The position numbers were made by a program, and so were the translations under genes. This document shows positions 1-8,989 of a DNA stretch of 64,000 nucleotides, piece by piece. Position 1 is the first letter of the stretch; each line of letters starts with the position of its first letter. This stretch comes from Prorocentrum cordatum (Eukaryota; Sar; Dinophyceae; Prorocentrales; Prorocentraceae), in assembly GCA_963575745.1 (NCBI GenBank), contig CAUYUJ010003043.1:18734-82733 (forward strand). Direction: 5' to 3'. The notes beneath the pieces were generated by a model, which was given only the letters and a program-made list of their open reading frames with translations, ran no database searches and had not been told where the DNA came from.

Positions 1-8
1 GCCCGATC

Positions 9-160
9 TCAGGAGGGAAAAAAACACACAGACACAATTAATCCTCGATTCCCAGGAAAATCTGGGAAAATATGGGAATTGGGGGGGAAGACAAAAACCC
101 AGAAAATATGAGAAAATATGGAGACTATTTTTATTTGTGTGTATTTATTTGTGTGTCCTA
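9..160 (+). repeat. Dispersed repeat family A, copy 1
   Basis: About 150 bp. It opens with TCAGGAGGGAAA and a CACACAGACACA tract, has an AT-richer middle with repeated AATATGGGAA-like words, and closes with a TTTGTGTGTATT tract and TGTGTCC. The same order of blocks recurs at 6168-6329, 35643-35805 and 63120-63315, always on this strand. The CA-rich start and TG-rich end are partly complementary, but there is no clean terminal inverted repeat and no target duplication is clear. The right end has diverged relative to the other copies, which continue into GGCCCCTTCAA. Confidence 0.85.
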
Positions 161-305
161 ATTTCCCTATACGATCGCCCGCCACGCCCAGGAGCGGGCG
201 GCCTCGCCATCGGGGGTCCGTCGCCGCTCTGCCCGCGGCGCGCGGGCGACTCCTGCTCGGTGCCCCCCCCCCTCCCCTGGAGCCAGCCTCCCCCCCTTGA
301 ACGAA

Positions 306-498
306 GGATTGCAAAAAAAACCAACGATTGCAAAAAAACAACCCAGGGATTGCAAAAAAACCCAGGATTGCAAAACAAAACAGGGTTTTTGTTGCAATCC
401 TTCGGAAAAACCCAGGATTGCAAAACAACGATTGCAAAAAAAAAACCCAGGGTTTTTTTTGCAATCCTTCGTTGCAATCCAGGGTTTTTTTGCAATCC
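306..498. repeat. Cluster of inverted GGATTGCAAAAA motifs
   Basis: The motif GGATTGCAAAAAAACCCA occurs about six times forward (near 306, 325, 348, 365, 415, 430) and four times as its reverse complement TTTTTGCAATCC (near 391, 460, 471, 489). The tract can fold into several alternative hairpins and looks like a decayed foldback element. Open frames crossing it on both strands are by-products of the A/T runs. Confidence 0.8.
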
Positions 499-499
499 G

Positions 500-2400
500 A
501 CGTTCCCCTTCAGTTCGTCGTTGACTGCAACGTGTGCGGTGACGCCGGGGTGCGGTTTGCGAGTTGCTTTGTGGCGGCCTTTCCGGGGCCTCTGTGAGGG
601 ACAGCGCCATAGCCGTTGTCGTTTCGAGCGGCGCTGTCATCCTCGATGCGTGCTCCACTGTACTCGAAGGAGCGACAGTGTCATGTGATTCGGTCGCATT
701 GAGTGACAGTGTCATCCGTTTCCCGGTGGGCGGGAGGGGCAGATATGACGGGAGGCAAGCCGCACCCTTCGCAAACCGCACCCATTGTAGTCGCCGATCA
801 GTTGCCCCATAGTGTTCACAGCAGTGCGATGTTCGGTGCTGGCTTGCTGGTGTTTCTGCAGGCTTCAGTTCTGAGGCCAGCTCGGCACGGCATGCCAACC
901 GCGGTCTTGGAAGAAAGACGGTTGGCCATGGCCGTTGAATCCTCGCCTCGGCGACGTGGGAATGGGCGGAAAAAAACCGGGGCCTTTCGGCTGGTGCTCG
1001 AGATTTCTTGTGCGATAACAGTGTTTCGATGCGCGGCAGTCGTTGATTGACATGTCTCTTTTTGGGGGAGGCTCGACGTGCGACGTCTTGGTGAACACCA
1101 AGGGTGCTACAACCCTGGTCAAAGTTAACCTCACACATGTCTTACGTGGCTGAGCTGTCTGTGGGGAGATATTGGACAGAGTAGCGATGACTGCGAGGTA
1201 CTTGTATGCGCCGCCCCTCCAATGTCGGCCATCATCGAACTTCCGAGTCGTTCCCGGTCAGACCACTTTTGCCCTGGCCCCGATATTGGAGGGGCGTCTA
1301 TCGACATTGAAGGGCGCGACGACATCGCAGGGGCGTGGTCGCCATTTTTGATGTTAATTTTGACGAGGGTATTCGGATCCAGTGTTGGTCTCTCAGGCAT
1401 GGTGTTTGTCGCCGTTGTTGTATCTGTGGCCAGTGTGCTCCCATGTGTTTAAGCTCATGCAGATATTGCTATGTCTCTTATGTTTGGCTCTCAAGTTTGT
1501 GGCAGCAGAGGTTTAGTGGATGACCTGGGGTCGATGCACAACATCCTGCGGCCAGAGACTGCGAGGGGCTCAACATCCTGACGCTACAGGACAGGGTGCG
1601 TGGAGTCACTCCTCCACCTCATATTCCTCCTCCACCCAGTTAGGGCGCGCGCACTGCGGTTCCCGAGCCGGCCAGTGAGTGCTGCGCTCACGGGTCTGCA
1701 CGCACGCACATGTGCAACCTGTGTTTGCGCGATCATGCGCCTGCATCATGGCACGCTCTTATGTCATTGTCAAGTTGCGCTGCCACGCGAATTCGCCACT
1801 GCGCTCGGGCGCGCGCCTAGTGCCTAGGGAGGGGGAGGATGGCGCGGGGGGAGGGATCGGCTGGGCAGTCTGTTTGGCAGGCGATAGATGCAGGGCCTGG
1901 CCCGGCATGAACGCACGCTGCCCATCTGTGGGTTCGAAATTCACGAAACCCGCCAGCAAAAACAAGCACCCGACACGTGATTACCAACCGCTGCACGCGT
2001 GGCGGCGGAGCTTCTTCCCCGCACGGCCCGCGGCCCCTGCACCCGCACGGTTTTCTCTATGTCCCGTCGTCGTCGACGCAGCGCCGATGCATCGGTGATG
2101 CATTGATGCGGTGGTACATCGCTGATACGGCGGTTACCTGGTCTAGCGCCGATCCAACAAATATGCGCGGATTTGTTGCAGCTCATGTCGTTGCCGTTGT
2201 TACTTCCTATGGTTCTGGGCAGTGCCAAGGTCGAGAGCCTCTTCCTGTTGTGGCGCACCACCAAGGCGCAGATATACCGCAACTGGGGCCAGCGTATTCT
2301 CGCAGCCTTCAGCCGAGTGAAGACCCCTTACGGTGCCTCTGTCTAATTGCGCAAGTTAGCAGGAGGTAGTGGGCAGCAAGAGTAAAAGCGAACTGTACAT
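500..2400. other. Unassigned sequence, no recognisable gene
   Basis: Mixed-composition sequence. A 323-codon minus-strand frame (167-1138) runs through part of it but also crosses the preceding inverted-repeat cluster and shows no domain I recognise. I see no repeat shared with the rest of the window. Host intron or intergenic DNA is possible. Confidence 0.5.
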
Positions 2401-2429
2401 TCCTATAGTAAGCGAAGGCACAGAGAGGG

Positions 2430-2700
2430 CAGGCAGGAGAGAGATTGAGAGAGCGAGAGAGTGAGAGAGATGAAAGGATGGAGGGAGGAAGGGAGGGAGC
2501 GGTGGAGGGACAGGGAGCCAGAGAGAGAGAGAGAGGAAGAGAGAGAGAGAGAGAGGCAGCGAAAGGGAGAGGGATATGTACGCGCACATTGTACATTTGC
2601 GCTCGTATAAATGTACAGGTGTATGCGTCGTAAACGTGTGGTGAAAGAGAGAGAGAGAGAGAGAGAGAGAGATGCGGGATAGAGGGAGGGCGGGAGGGAC
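2430..2700 (+). repeat. (GA)n-rich microsatellite
   Basis: Imperfect GA and GGA runs, broken near 2575-2640 by AT-richer sequence and resuming as pure GA at 2643-2672. A short GA run recurs at 2917-2938. Confidence 0.9.
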
Positions 2701-3029
2701 ACGGAGTTATGAATCTATCGATATACACATTGGCATGTTCAGAGCGAGAGTAAGTGTGTATACAGTTGTTTTATGTATGCATGTACATGAAGACTACATT
2801 GCTGTAGCGAGACATGCTAGTACATATGTGTGTGGAAGGGAGAAGAGAAGGGAGGCATTCATATACATTTGTGTAAACGCATCTATCGATAATTAGGGCG
2901 AGAGTATGGAGATGTACATAGAGAGAGAGAGAGAGAGATGGATGCAATACTTAGCAGAGTGAGGGGGCCGAACGGTCATTCACTGTCCCTGGGTGCGTGG
3001 CTGAACTGGGATTCTGCGATGCGGAGTCT

Positions 3030-3165
3030 TGTTGTTGCTGTTGTTGCTGTTGTTGTTGCTGTTGCTGTTGTTGTCGCTGCCGCTGTTTTTGCAGATGTTG
3101 TTATTGTTGTGTTTGTTGTGTTTGTTGCTTGTTGTGTGTTGTTTGTTGTTTGGCGTCGTCCCCCC
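3030..3165 (+). repeat. (GTT/GCT)n trinucleotide tract
   Basis: GTTGTTGCTGTT-type trinucleotides that decay into GTTTGTTGTG. The polycysteine, polyvaline and polyleucine frames here are artefacts of the triplet. Confidence 0.9.
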
Positions 3166-3355
3166 CCCCCGCGACTCACGCGCGACCCACCCCCCGACCC
3201 ACCCCGCGATCCGCCCGCGACCCACCCCGAGACCCGCCAGCAGCCCACCCCGCGACCCACCCGCGATCCGCCCGCGACCCACCCCGCGACCCACCCCGCG
3301 ACCTACCCGCGACCCACCCCGCGACCCACCCGCGAGACACCCGCGAGACACCCAT
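3165..3355 (+). repeat. CCCGCGACCCAC minisatellite
   Basis: About 15 imperfect copies of a unit of roughly 12 bp, CCCGCGACCCAC with CGATCC and CGAGAC variants, immediately after the GTT tract. Confidence 0.88.
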
Positions 3356-3521
3356 ATTGCTTTAACGAACGATCGGCGCCTGCGGCGGCGGGCTCGCGTT
3401 GCAGGATTTGTAAAAACTCGGCGCATGCGGCGGGCTGCTTCAGAGCCTCACAGACTGCCGCTGTCCCCGCCGCCCCCTCGCTCTTGTCCGCGACTGCGGG
3501 GTGCTACGTGTGTGCTTCCAT

Positions 3522-3524
<3 letters not shown>

Positions 3525-3571
<47 letters not shown>

Positions 3572-3795
3572 GGACAGAGAAAGAGAGAACGAGAGAGAGA
3601 GAGAGGAGGAGAAGGAGAGCGGGAGGGAGGACCGGGAGCGGAGAGCGAGTGGGAGAGGGAGAAGCAGAGAGGCAAAGAGGCATCGAGCCATGGCATGGGG
3701 GAGGAGGAGGAGGAGAGAAGGAGGGAGAAAAGGGAGATAGGCGAGAGAAAGAGGGGGAGAGGTGGGGCAGGGTGAGAGGGGATAGGGGGGAGGGG
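3525..3795 (+). repeat. (GA)n/(GGA)n purine tract
   Basis: Long polypurine run, mostly GAGAGA at the left and GGGA/GGAGA at the right. Confidence 0.9.
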
Positions 3796-3902
3796 CAAGC
3801 GGGGAGATAAGCGGGAGCGTGGCTCCAGCGTTACGAGGCGGGATGCTCGCCATGACGAGTCGCCCCTCTTTCAGGACCGTCGGTCTCTTCGCCTCGGAGG
3901 TA

Positions 3903-4086
3903 CAGGGTCCGGCTTGAATAAGGAACTTACTTTTCGAACGGGAATCGGTCGTTCCTGTGGTTTGCATGCGTTCCGCTACCGTTTGGGCGGCGAGCCCCCC
4001 TGGTGTTCCCTCGGACTTCGTAGACTTACTCGAAAAGAAGGGGATTCGGTCCTTATTTGTCGTTACTTAGGTCAGGCCGAATGCTG
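3903..4086 (+). mobile_element. Family B MITE-like element, copy 1 (TA-flanked)
   Basis: A 184-bp element with imperfect terminal inverted repeats. The left end reads CAGGGTCCGGCTTGAATAAG; the right end, reverse-complemented, reads CAGCATTCGGCCTGACCTAA. Both ends abut TA dinucleotides (3901-3902 and 4087-4088), as expected of Tc1/mariner-type insertions. Related copies are at 17837-18011 and 40589-40810. There is no coding capacity, so any mobility would need a transposase in trans. Confidence 0.75.
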
Positions 4087-4228
4087 TAGGCCCATGGTTG
4101 GTTTGGGAGTGGGAGCTGGCATGGCTCAGCAGGGCTCGTAAGCCGGGATTGTACCTGCTGCTCCACTGCAAGCCTTGCCCATCCGATATTCATCCTCCTC
4201 CCCCGTCCCTCCCCCTCTTCCTCCCTCC

Positions 4229-4399
4229 GTGAGACCCGGCGTTGCGAAAGCATGGCGACGTCGCCAAAAATCACGACCAGAGCCCCAGACCCCGTCTCTC
4301 GGCACCACGGTTCGGGCCGCATCGATCCGGGACGGCCCCGCGGCCCGAAGCCGGGTGGAAAAGCCCGGCTCGAACAGAAATGAAACGCCCGGATCTCAG
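4229..4399 (+). repeat. Family G inverted-end repeat, copy 1
   Basis: Begins GTGAGACCCGGCGTTGCG and ends GGATCTCAG, the inverted form of the family start CTGAGATCC. The interior carries the family block AGAGCCCCAGACCCCGTC followed by a CGATCCGG motif. Other copies lie near 6400, 6830, 35328, 38671 and 63444. A family E copy follows after 11 bp, a pairing also seen at 38478-38823 and 63444-63752. Confidence 0.65.
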
Positions 4400-4410
4400 G
4401 GTTCCTCCTC

Positions 4411-4595
4411 CCATACATGATCGCGTCGTAAAAAAAAGCATGACGGAGTCTTTTTGCAGTTTTCGGCCTCGGGGGGCCCTCGCCGGGCCTCGGGACCGTC
4501 AACAAACGATTCAGGACGAAAAGCCAGTCCCAAGGAAAGGGTCGGGACTTCCAGGGACCCCGTATTGAAAAAATCAGGACGTCGCCATGTCTGGG
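4411..4595 (-). mobile_element. Family E MITE-like element, copy 1
   Basis: About 185 bp. Starts CCATACATGATCGCGTCGTA and ends CGCCATGTCTGGG, a decayed inverted CCCAGACATG end pair. The family core reads CGGGCCTCGGGACCGTC, then a CGATTCAGGACGAAAAGCC block, then AAGGGTCGGGACTTCCAGGG. This is the most numerous small element in the window, with about 16 recognisable copies on both strands. Confidence 0.8.
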
Positions 4596-4754
4596 CCTCA
4601 GTCATTCAGTCCTTCGGGGGGCGCTCGAGGGCAAGCGGGGCTTGAAGCGATCCCGAGTCCCGCCTGGGCTGCAGAGCTTATTTGCGGGAGGCTCCGCGCG
4701 GACTTCTGCAACGGAGGGAAAGGAGCAATCAGGCAGCGAGGCGGATGATCATGA

Positions 4755-4815
4755 GGAGGGGGAGAAGGATGAGGAGGAGGAGGAGGACGAGGAGGAGGAG
4801 GAGGAGGAGGAGGAG
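4755..4815 (+). repeat. (GGA)n microsatellite
   Basis: GGAGGAGGA run with a few A and C interruptions. Confidence 0.9.
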
Positions 4816-5225
4816 GTGGGTATGTAAGCAAGTTCCAGCAATGCGAATGCATGTGGGCTGACAGCAGTATATGCACGTTTACTATAACGTGTCGGCCAAG
4901 CCCAATTCTCCCTAAGGGTACGCCAGTTTGCACAACGTCAATGAGCCGTGGAGGAAGAAGGACGAGATGCCGTCTTTTTTCGTGGCCGAGACTTTGAAGT
5001 ATTCTCTGGGCTTTGCCGATCCGCCAGGACCACAAGGTTCACGCGTGGCTCGTGCCACAGGCTGCATTCACAGCGCGGCGCTGCGCAGACGATGAAGTTC
5101 GCGTCAGCATGAAGCGCTTTGCCCTAAAGCGTTTTCCTGGGGAGAAATGGGGGAGTAAGAGAGGCAGGCGGCTGGCGGGCGCCGCGGAGAGGGGAGGGGG
5201 GAACGGGGTCAAGCAGGGGGCGAGC

Positions 5226-5402
5226 GGAGGGGAGGAGGAGGAGGAGGAGGAGGAGGAGGAGGAGGAGGAGGAAGAAGAAGAAGAAGAGAGGAGGAAGAAG
5301 AAGAGGAGGAGGAGGAGGAGAGGAGGAGGAGGAGGAGGAGGGAGGAGGGAGGAGGAGGAGAGGAGGAGGAGGAGGAGGAGGAGGAGGAGGAGGAGGAGGA
5401 GC
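5226..5402 (+). repeat. (GGA)n microsatellite, long
   Basis: About 175 bp of GGA with GAAGAA interruptions, ending in a short CAG run. Confidence 0.95.
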
Positions 5403-5517
5403 AGCAGCAGAAGTGGGAGCAGGAGGAGACAAGTGGGGGATAGGAGGGGATGTGGCAGCAGGGGCAGGCAGAGTGACGGACGAGGAGGAGCTGCGGGAGG
5501 AGGCAGAGGAGGAGCTC

Positions 5518-5635
5518 GGCATCGCTCGGACGTGTGCATCTTGTCTCGGAGAGGACCGAGGAACGTCTTGGATCATCCTTCGGAAAAGAAGCGCGCGAAG
5601 CCGGAAAATGCACGGGAAATGGACGTATACGAGCG
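5518..5635 (+). repeat. Dispersed repeat family T, copy 1
   Basis: Begins GGCATCGCTCGGACGTGTGC and ends near AAATGGACGTATACGAGCG. The same ordered blocks recur at 62835-62954: the GAGGACC block, the CTTGGATCAT block, the CGAAGCCG block and the ATGGACGT end. No inverted ends were found. Confidence 0.75.
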
Positions 5636-5769
5636 ATGGCAAGGGAGAGGGAGGGCCCCTCACCTGCTTCTCGCCCGCTGCCCTTGAGCCACTCATCCCA
5701 GAGTATCCGGCTGCCTACGGCAAGTCCCGCCACCGTGCCTGGGTTGCGGGCAATCAGCCTAGTGAATGT

Positions 5770-6090
5770 TCGTTGCGCTCTCGTGGGAGGCCTCTCTGGG
5801 GGCCTCTTGGAGGCAGTTTTGGGGGCCTCTTGTCGGGGGAGCGTAAGACCCGGGTTTGCCGGGACTCGGGTTCGCCATCGTTTTTTGACGACCGCGACTC
5901 GGATTTTGACGAGGAGGAGTTTCGTGGGATGTCTGCAGCGGGAGGCTTCGTCAAAATGCAGGCTCGGCCTCGTCATTTTTTTGACGACCTCGTCGGGGAT
6001 TTCCGAGTCCCCCGTACCCGGGTCTTACGTCTCCCCGATCTTGGGGGCCTCCTGGGGGCCTCTTGGGGGCCTCTGTCGCGCCCCGCGCCG
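5770..6090 (+). repeat. GGGGGCCTCTTG minisatellite split by element P
   Basis: Units like GGGGGCCTCTTG lie at 5788-5832 and resume at 6041-6080. The interruption is the family P element. A related tract is at 57730-57990. Confidence 0.75.
5833..6038 (+). mobile_element. Element P, inverted-repeat element with 5-bp target duplication
   Basis: A 206-bp element starting TCGGGGGAGCGTAAGACCCG. Its right end, reverse-complemented, starts TCGGGGAGACGTAAGACCCG, and the inverted similarity continues for about 35 bp through GGGACTCGG. It is flanked by TCTTG on both sides (5828-5832 and 6039-6043). Removing the element and one TCTTG restores the surrounding GGGGGCCTCTTGGGGGCCTC periodicity. It is non-coding. 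The 5-bp duplication does not by itself name a superfamily. Confidence 0.82.
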
Positions 6091-6167
6091 CCGGTGCAGA
6101 CCGGCAGGACCACAACACGCCGGCGCCTCCCCTCCCCTCCGTCCGTCCCGGCATGCTGGCCGTAGTC

Positions 6168-6329
6168 CAGGAGGGGAAGAAGCACACAGACACAATGAAT
6201 CGTCGATTCCCCAGCAAATATGGGAAAATATGGGAAGTGGGGGGGACGACAGAGACCCAGAAAACATGGGGAAATATGGAGGATCTTGCTATTTGTGTGT
6301 ATTTTTTGTGTGTCCTTGGGCCCCTTCAA
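6168..6329 (+). repeat. Dispersed repeat family A, copy 2
   Basis: CAGGAGGGGAAGAAGCACAC start, CGTCGATTCCCC block, GAAGTGGGGGGGACGACAGA block, TTTGTGTGTATT tract and a GGGCCCCTTCAA end. Same order and strand as the copy at 9-160. Confidence 0.87.
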
Positions 6330-6399
6330 TCGTGGCCTCGCCGGAGGCCGGCCCCGGCTCGCTCTGGGCCTCCCCCTGCCGAGGCACGCGGAGCGGTCC

Positions 6400-6512
6400 C
6401 TGAGATCCTGGCGGCTCCTTGCTGTTCGAGCCGGGCGTCTTCGCCTTCTCTCGGGCCCCCGGGCCCTCAGAGATCGATCCGGCTCAGAACACATGGCGCA
6501 GAAAGATGTCAG
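6400..6512 (-). repeat. Family G repeat, partial copy
   Basis: Starts CTGAGATCCTGGCGGCTCCT, then has the GAGATCGATCCGGCTC block in reverse orientation to the copy at 35328. It is truncated at the right, where a foldback of family I begins about 30 bp later. Confidence 0.6.
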
Positions 6513-6540
6513 GGGAACGAAAAGTGGCATAAACATAAAA

Positions 6541-6661
6541 ACTCGGAGGTCCGCGAGGATTTCTCGGATCGGCGCTGGGGCCAGCGCCGCCCCTGGCGCG
6601 CTCCGCGCGCCAGGGAGGGGGGTCCAGCGCCGATCCGGGAAATCCGAGCGGACCTCCGAGT
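6541..6661. mobile_element. Family I foldback element, copy 1
   Basis: A near-perfect hairpin. The left arm starts ACTCGGAGGTCCGCGAGGAT. The right arm is its complement and ends GACCTCCGAGT. Arms are about 40 bp and the loop contains CTGGCGCGCTCCGCGCGCCA, itself palindromic. A second full copy is at 49469-49605 and a core fragment at 36368-36425. Confidence 0.82.
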
Positions 6662-6829
6662 TTTTTTTTTTTACGTCACCTTTTGTTCCCCTAGATGTGG
6701 TCTAGGGCTCTAGGCGCGATTCTTCTACGATGTTTGCAGTTTTTGTTCGCCACGTCGGGTCTCAGCGTTGGACGACACGCTCGGCACCTCCCCCGCCCTC
6801 CCCCTCCCCCTCAGAGCTGCAGGTGTGCC

Positions 6830-6950
6830 ACGAGATCCAGGCGCTGCAAATTGTGCCAGACAGGGCGTTTTTTCGGGTCCCGGGGCCATCGCAGACTGAG
6901 GCGGCTCGAATGATGCAGCAGAATGATGGGGTCTAAGGCTCCGGTCAGGC
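6830..6950 (-). repeat. Family G repeat, decayed copy
   Basis: CGAGATCCAGGCGCTGCAAATT start, a CGGGTCCCGGGGCCATCGCA block and a GATGGGGTCTAAGGCTCCGG block, matching the family in inverted orientation. It ends just before the spliced-leader relics. Confidence 0.55.
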
Positions 6951-6954
6951 TGGC

Positions 6955-6997
6955 TCCAGTAGCCATTCTGGCTCAAGGTGGCTCAACTTGGCTCAAG
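6955..6997 (+). other. Tandem spliced-leader relics
   Basis: 6955-6977 reads TCCAGTAGCCATTCTGG followed by CTCAAG. This is the 22-nt dinoflagellate SL (consensus DCCGTAGCCATTTTGG then CTCAAG) with one inserted A and one T-to-C change. It is followed directly by GTGGCTCAACTTGG and CTCAAG, which resembles one or two further truncated leaders. Relics nested this way are known from dinoflagellate genes recycled through mRNA. Here they lie about 160 bp upstream of a broken retrotransposon ORF1. Confidence 0.75.
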
Positions 6998-7156
6998 GTC
7001 AAGGGCTCAGAGCAAACTGGGCGCACATTCGATGACGACCTGTGCTTGTATACTTCCTCTTACCTTCTATTTTGTGTTCCAATACTTATTTTCTATCGTG
7101 CTGTGTACATGTTCTCTCTTATGACAGACTGGTGGCATCACCCGTTCGCAGACGGC

Positions 7157-7707
7157 ATGAAGAAAGCTGAGTCGAAGACGGGTTCAGCACCGAATGATAA
7201 ATTATATGGACATGAAGGAGGAGGAGGAGGAGGAGGAGGAGGAGGAGGAGGAGGAGGAGGAGGAGGAGGGGGGCGACAGTGAAGATATGAAAACCATGAT
7301 GCAAGGATGATAAAGCTAATGGTAGACTTGAGGAATGATGTGAGAATGCAAAAAAAAGGAGCAGAGGAGGTTGACGACGTCGCGCGTCAGGCGAAGGCGG
7401 CGGTGAACATAGCGGAAAATCTGTGCAGGTGGTCATGGAGGAGGTCAACAACAAAGTAAGCGAGGTCAAACAATATTGCGAGGATCTGAAGACGGACATC
7501 GAGGAAATGCAGGTCATCATGAACATCAATAACAGCCCTTCCAGGAGCAGTGCGTCACAGAGGACGGGACAGACGGGGGGGAATAAGGCAGAGACGGAAA
7601 AGGAACTAAGGGCTAGGCAGTTGCTTGTGTTTGGCTTCGACGGGAGCAACTCGATTTTGACAATCGTGAAGGATCTTCAGGACAAACCCAAGTCCCGGCC
7701 GGGTTAA
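7157..7707 (+). pseudogene. Broken copy of retrotransposon ORF1
   Basis: A decayed relative of the intact ORF1 just downstream. An ATG at 7157 opens a lysine-rich segment that runs into a (GGA)n expansion at 7206-7268. After stops and frame changes, a charged heptad-like stretch (LMVDLRNDVRMQKKG, VDDVARQAKAAVNIAEN) continues in another frame from about 7420 as VMEEVNNKVSEVKQYCEDLK. It ends with ELRARQLLVFGFDG before a stop at 7707, which resembles the start of the RRM-like region of ORF1 (ELQVIVGGL). The rest of the RNA-binding half is missing. The SL relics upstream suggest that the copied RNA had been trans-spliced; that is inference. Confidence 0.6.
7206..7268 (+). repeat. (GGA)n expansion inside the ORF1 relic
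   Basis: About 20 GGA units inside the lysine-rich segment of the broken ORF1; they read as polyglycine. Confidence 0.9.
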
Positions 7708-7813
7708 CGTCACCACCTTTTCCCCCAACATCTCTATACTCAACTCCCCCTACTGACTCACCTTTACTACACTCCCAATTTCTCTCACGCTGTTCGCACC
7801 ATTCTGGGCAGGT

Positions 7814-8791
7814 ATGTCGGGTAAGGAGAAAGGCAAACGTCTCGGTGGCCCTACAGGCTCAACGCCGGAGAAGCAGAAGAAGAAAAAAGGGGAGGAGCTC
7901 GATGGTGGAGCAGATTCGGCAATCGATTCAGCCAGGGGGTCAGGAGATGGTGTACTTGTTGCGGCTTCGCCCCCGCAGTGGTTTAAAGATTTCGATGCCC
8001 GCCTGTCGAAGCAAATCGAAGGCATTACGACCGACCTGAACGGAATGAAAGACATGATTGACAAGGCGAGGATGGAGGCGCAGGACGCACGAAGGGCAGC
8101 AGAGGAGGCCCAGGAGAAGATGGAGGAGGTGGAGATGGACGTGGAGGGAATCAGGAACGACCTTGAGGAGATGTATTTGACTAAAAAAGAAATCGAGGAC
8201 AAGCTGCAGGCCATGGTGGAAGACGGAATCGAGAAGGCTCTGAAAGACAAAGATGATCAGCAGGCGCAGCAACCCCAGCATCCACATGACGACCGGGAGC
8301 TCCAGGTCATCGTGGGAGGCCTGACGGACGAGGAGGACGAGGATCGCATCGTGAAGCAGATCAGCGACGTGGTGGAGAAGAACGGCATGAAGGACAATAT
8401 CGCGAACATATCGACCTCCATCGACCCAGCGAAGATCGGGGTATTGGAATTTACAAACGATTCTACTAAGCGGGGCTTCCTCAAGAAAATGCGGGGGAGG
8501 GAGACCAAGTGGGAGTGTGGGAGGAAGATGTGGTTCACGAGTAATAACACGATCGAGAAACGCATCATCGACAAAACAATGGGTCAGATCAAACACCACC
8601 TCATGAACAAGGGCTTCGAACAAAAAACGATACGCATCTTTTGGGACACGGGGGTAATCAAGATGAAAGGCGTCAAGGTTGCTGAGGTGAAGGGAGACGG
8701 CAGCTTCGAGACGTACGGGGGCGGAGACGCAGTCAAACAGGACGTGATGACGTTCATGGAGCAATGGCGGAAGAACCGCGACATCGAGTGA
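7814..8791 (+). CDS. Non-LTR retrotransposon ORF1 protein (coiled coil + RRM-like)
   Basis: A 325-residue open frame from the first ATG after a pyrimidine-rich leader. Residues 1-32 are basic (KEKGKRLGG, KQKKKKGEE). Residues 57-147 form a long charged heptad region likely to be a coiled coil (LSKQIEGITTDLNGMKDMID, ARRAAEEAQEKMEEVEMDVE). From about 162 an RRM-like region follows, with ELQVIVGGL as a possible RNP2 strand and KIGVLEFTN as a possible RNP1 strand, then a basic C-terminal part to residue 325. This plan matches LINE ORF1 proteins, which trimerise by the coiled coil and coat element RNA as chaperones. ORF2 begins about 200 bp downstream in another frame, so separate initiation is implied. 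No stops or frameshifts interrupt it, which suggests a fairly young copy. The family assignment comes from architecture, not a search. Confidence 0.85.
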   Translation: MSGKEKGKRLGGPTGSTPEKQKKKKGEELDGGADSAIDSARGSGDGVLVAASPPQWFKDFDARLSKQIEGITTDLNGMKDMIDKARMEAQDARRAAEEAQEKMEEVEMDVEGIRNDLEEMYLTKKEIEDKLQAMVEDGIEKALKDKDDQQAQQPQHPHDDRELQVIVGGLTDEEDEDRIVKQISDVVEKNGMKDNIANISTSIDPAKIGVLEFTNDSTKRGFLKKMRGRETKWECGRKMWFTSNNTIEKRIIDKTMGQIKHHLMNKGFEQKTIRIFWDTGVIKMKGVKVAEVKGDGSFETYGGGDAVKQDVMTFMEQWRKNRDIE

Positions 8792-8989
8792 CGACGACAA
8801 CGGCGACGCTCACCGACTCCAGCTCCCATCCCAAAATCATTCAGTACCTCCCCATCCCCCACTCCGACTCCAGCTTCCTATTTGGACACACCCACACCGA
8901 CTCCTCCTATCCGGCTCCCGACTCCAGCCTCCCATTTGGACTACGACGGACTGTCCGGCGCCAAGGGGGACGACAAACCATCACACTCC

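Noticed and set aside
5209-5976. Glutamate-, arginine- and serine-rich open frames over GGA/CCT tracts (also near 19000, 37100, 40000 and 55800)
   Set aside because: A triplet repeat keeps every frame open; peptides are homopolymeric and change with strand.
7785-7813. Possible spliced leader just before the intact ORF1 (CACCATTCTGGGCAGG)
   Set aside because: Only the CCATT-TGG core agrees; the CTCAAG end is missing.
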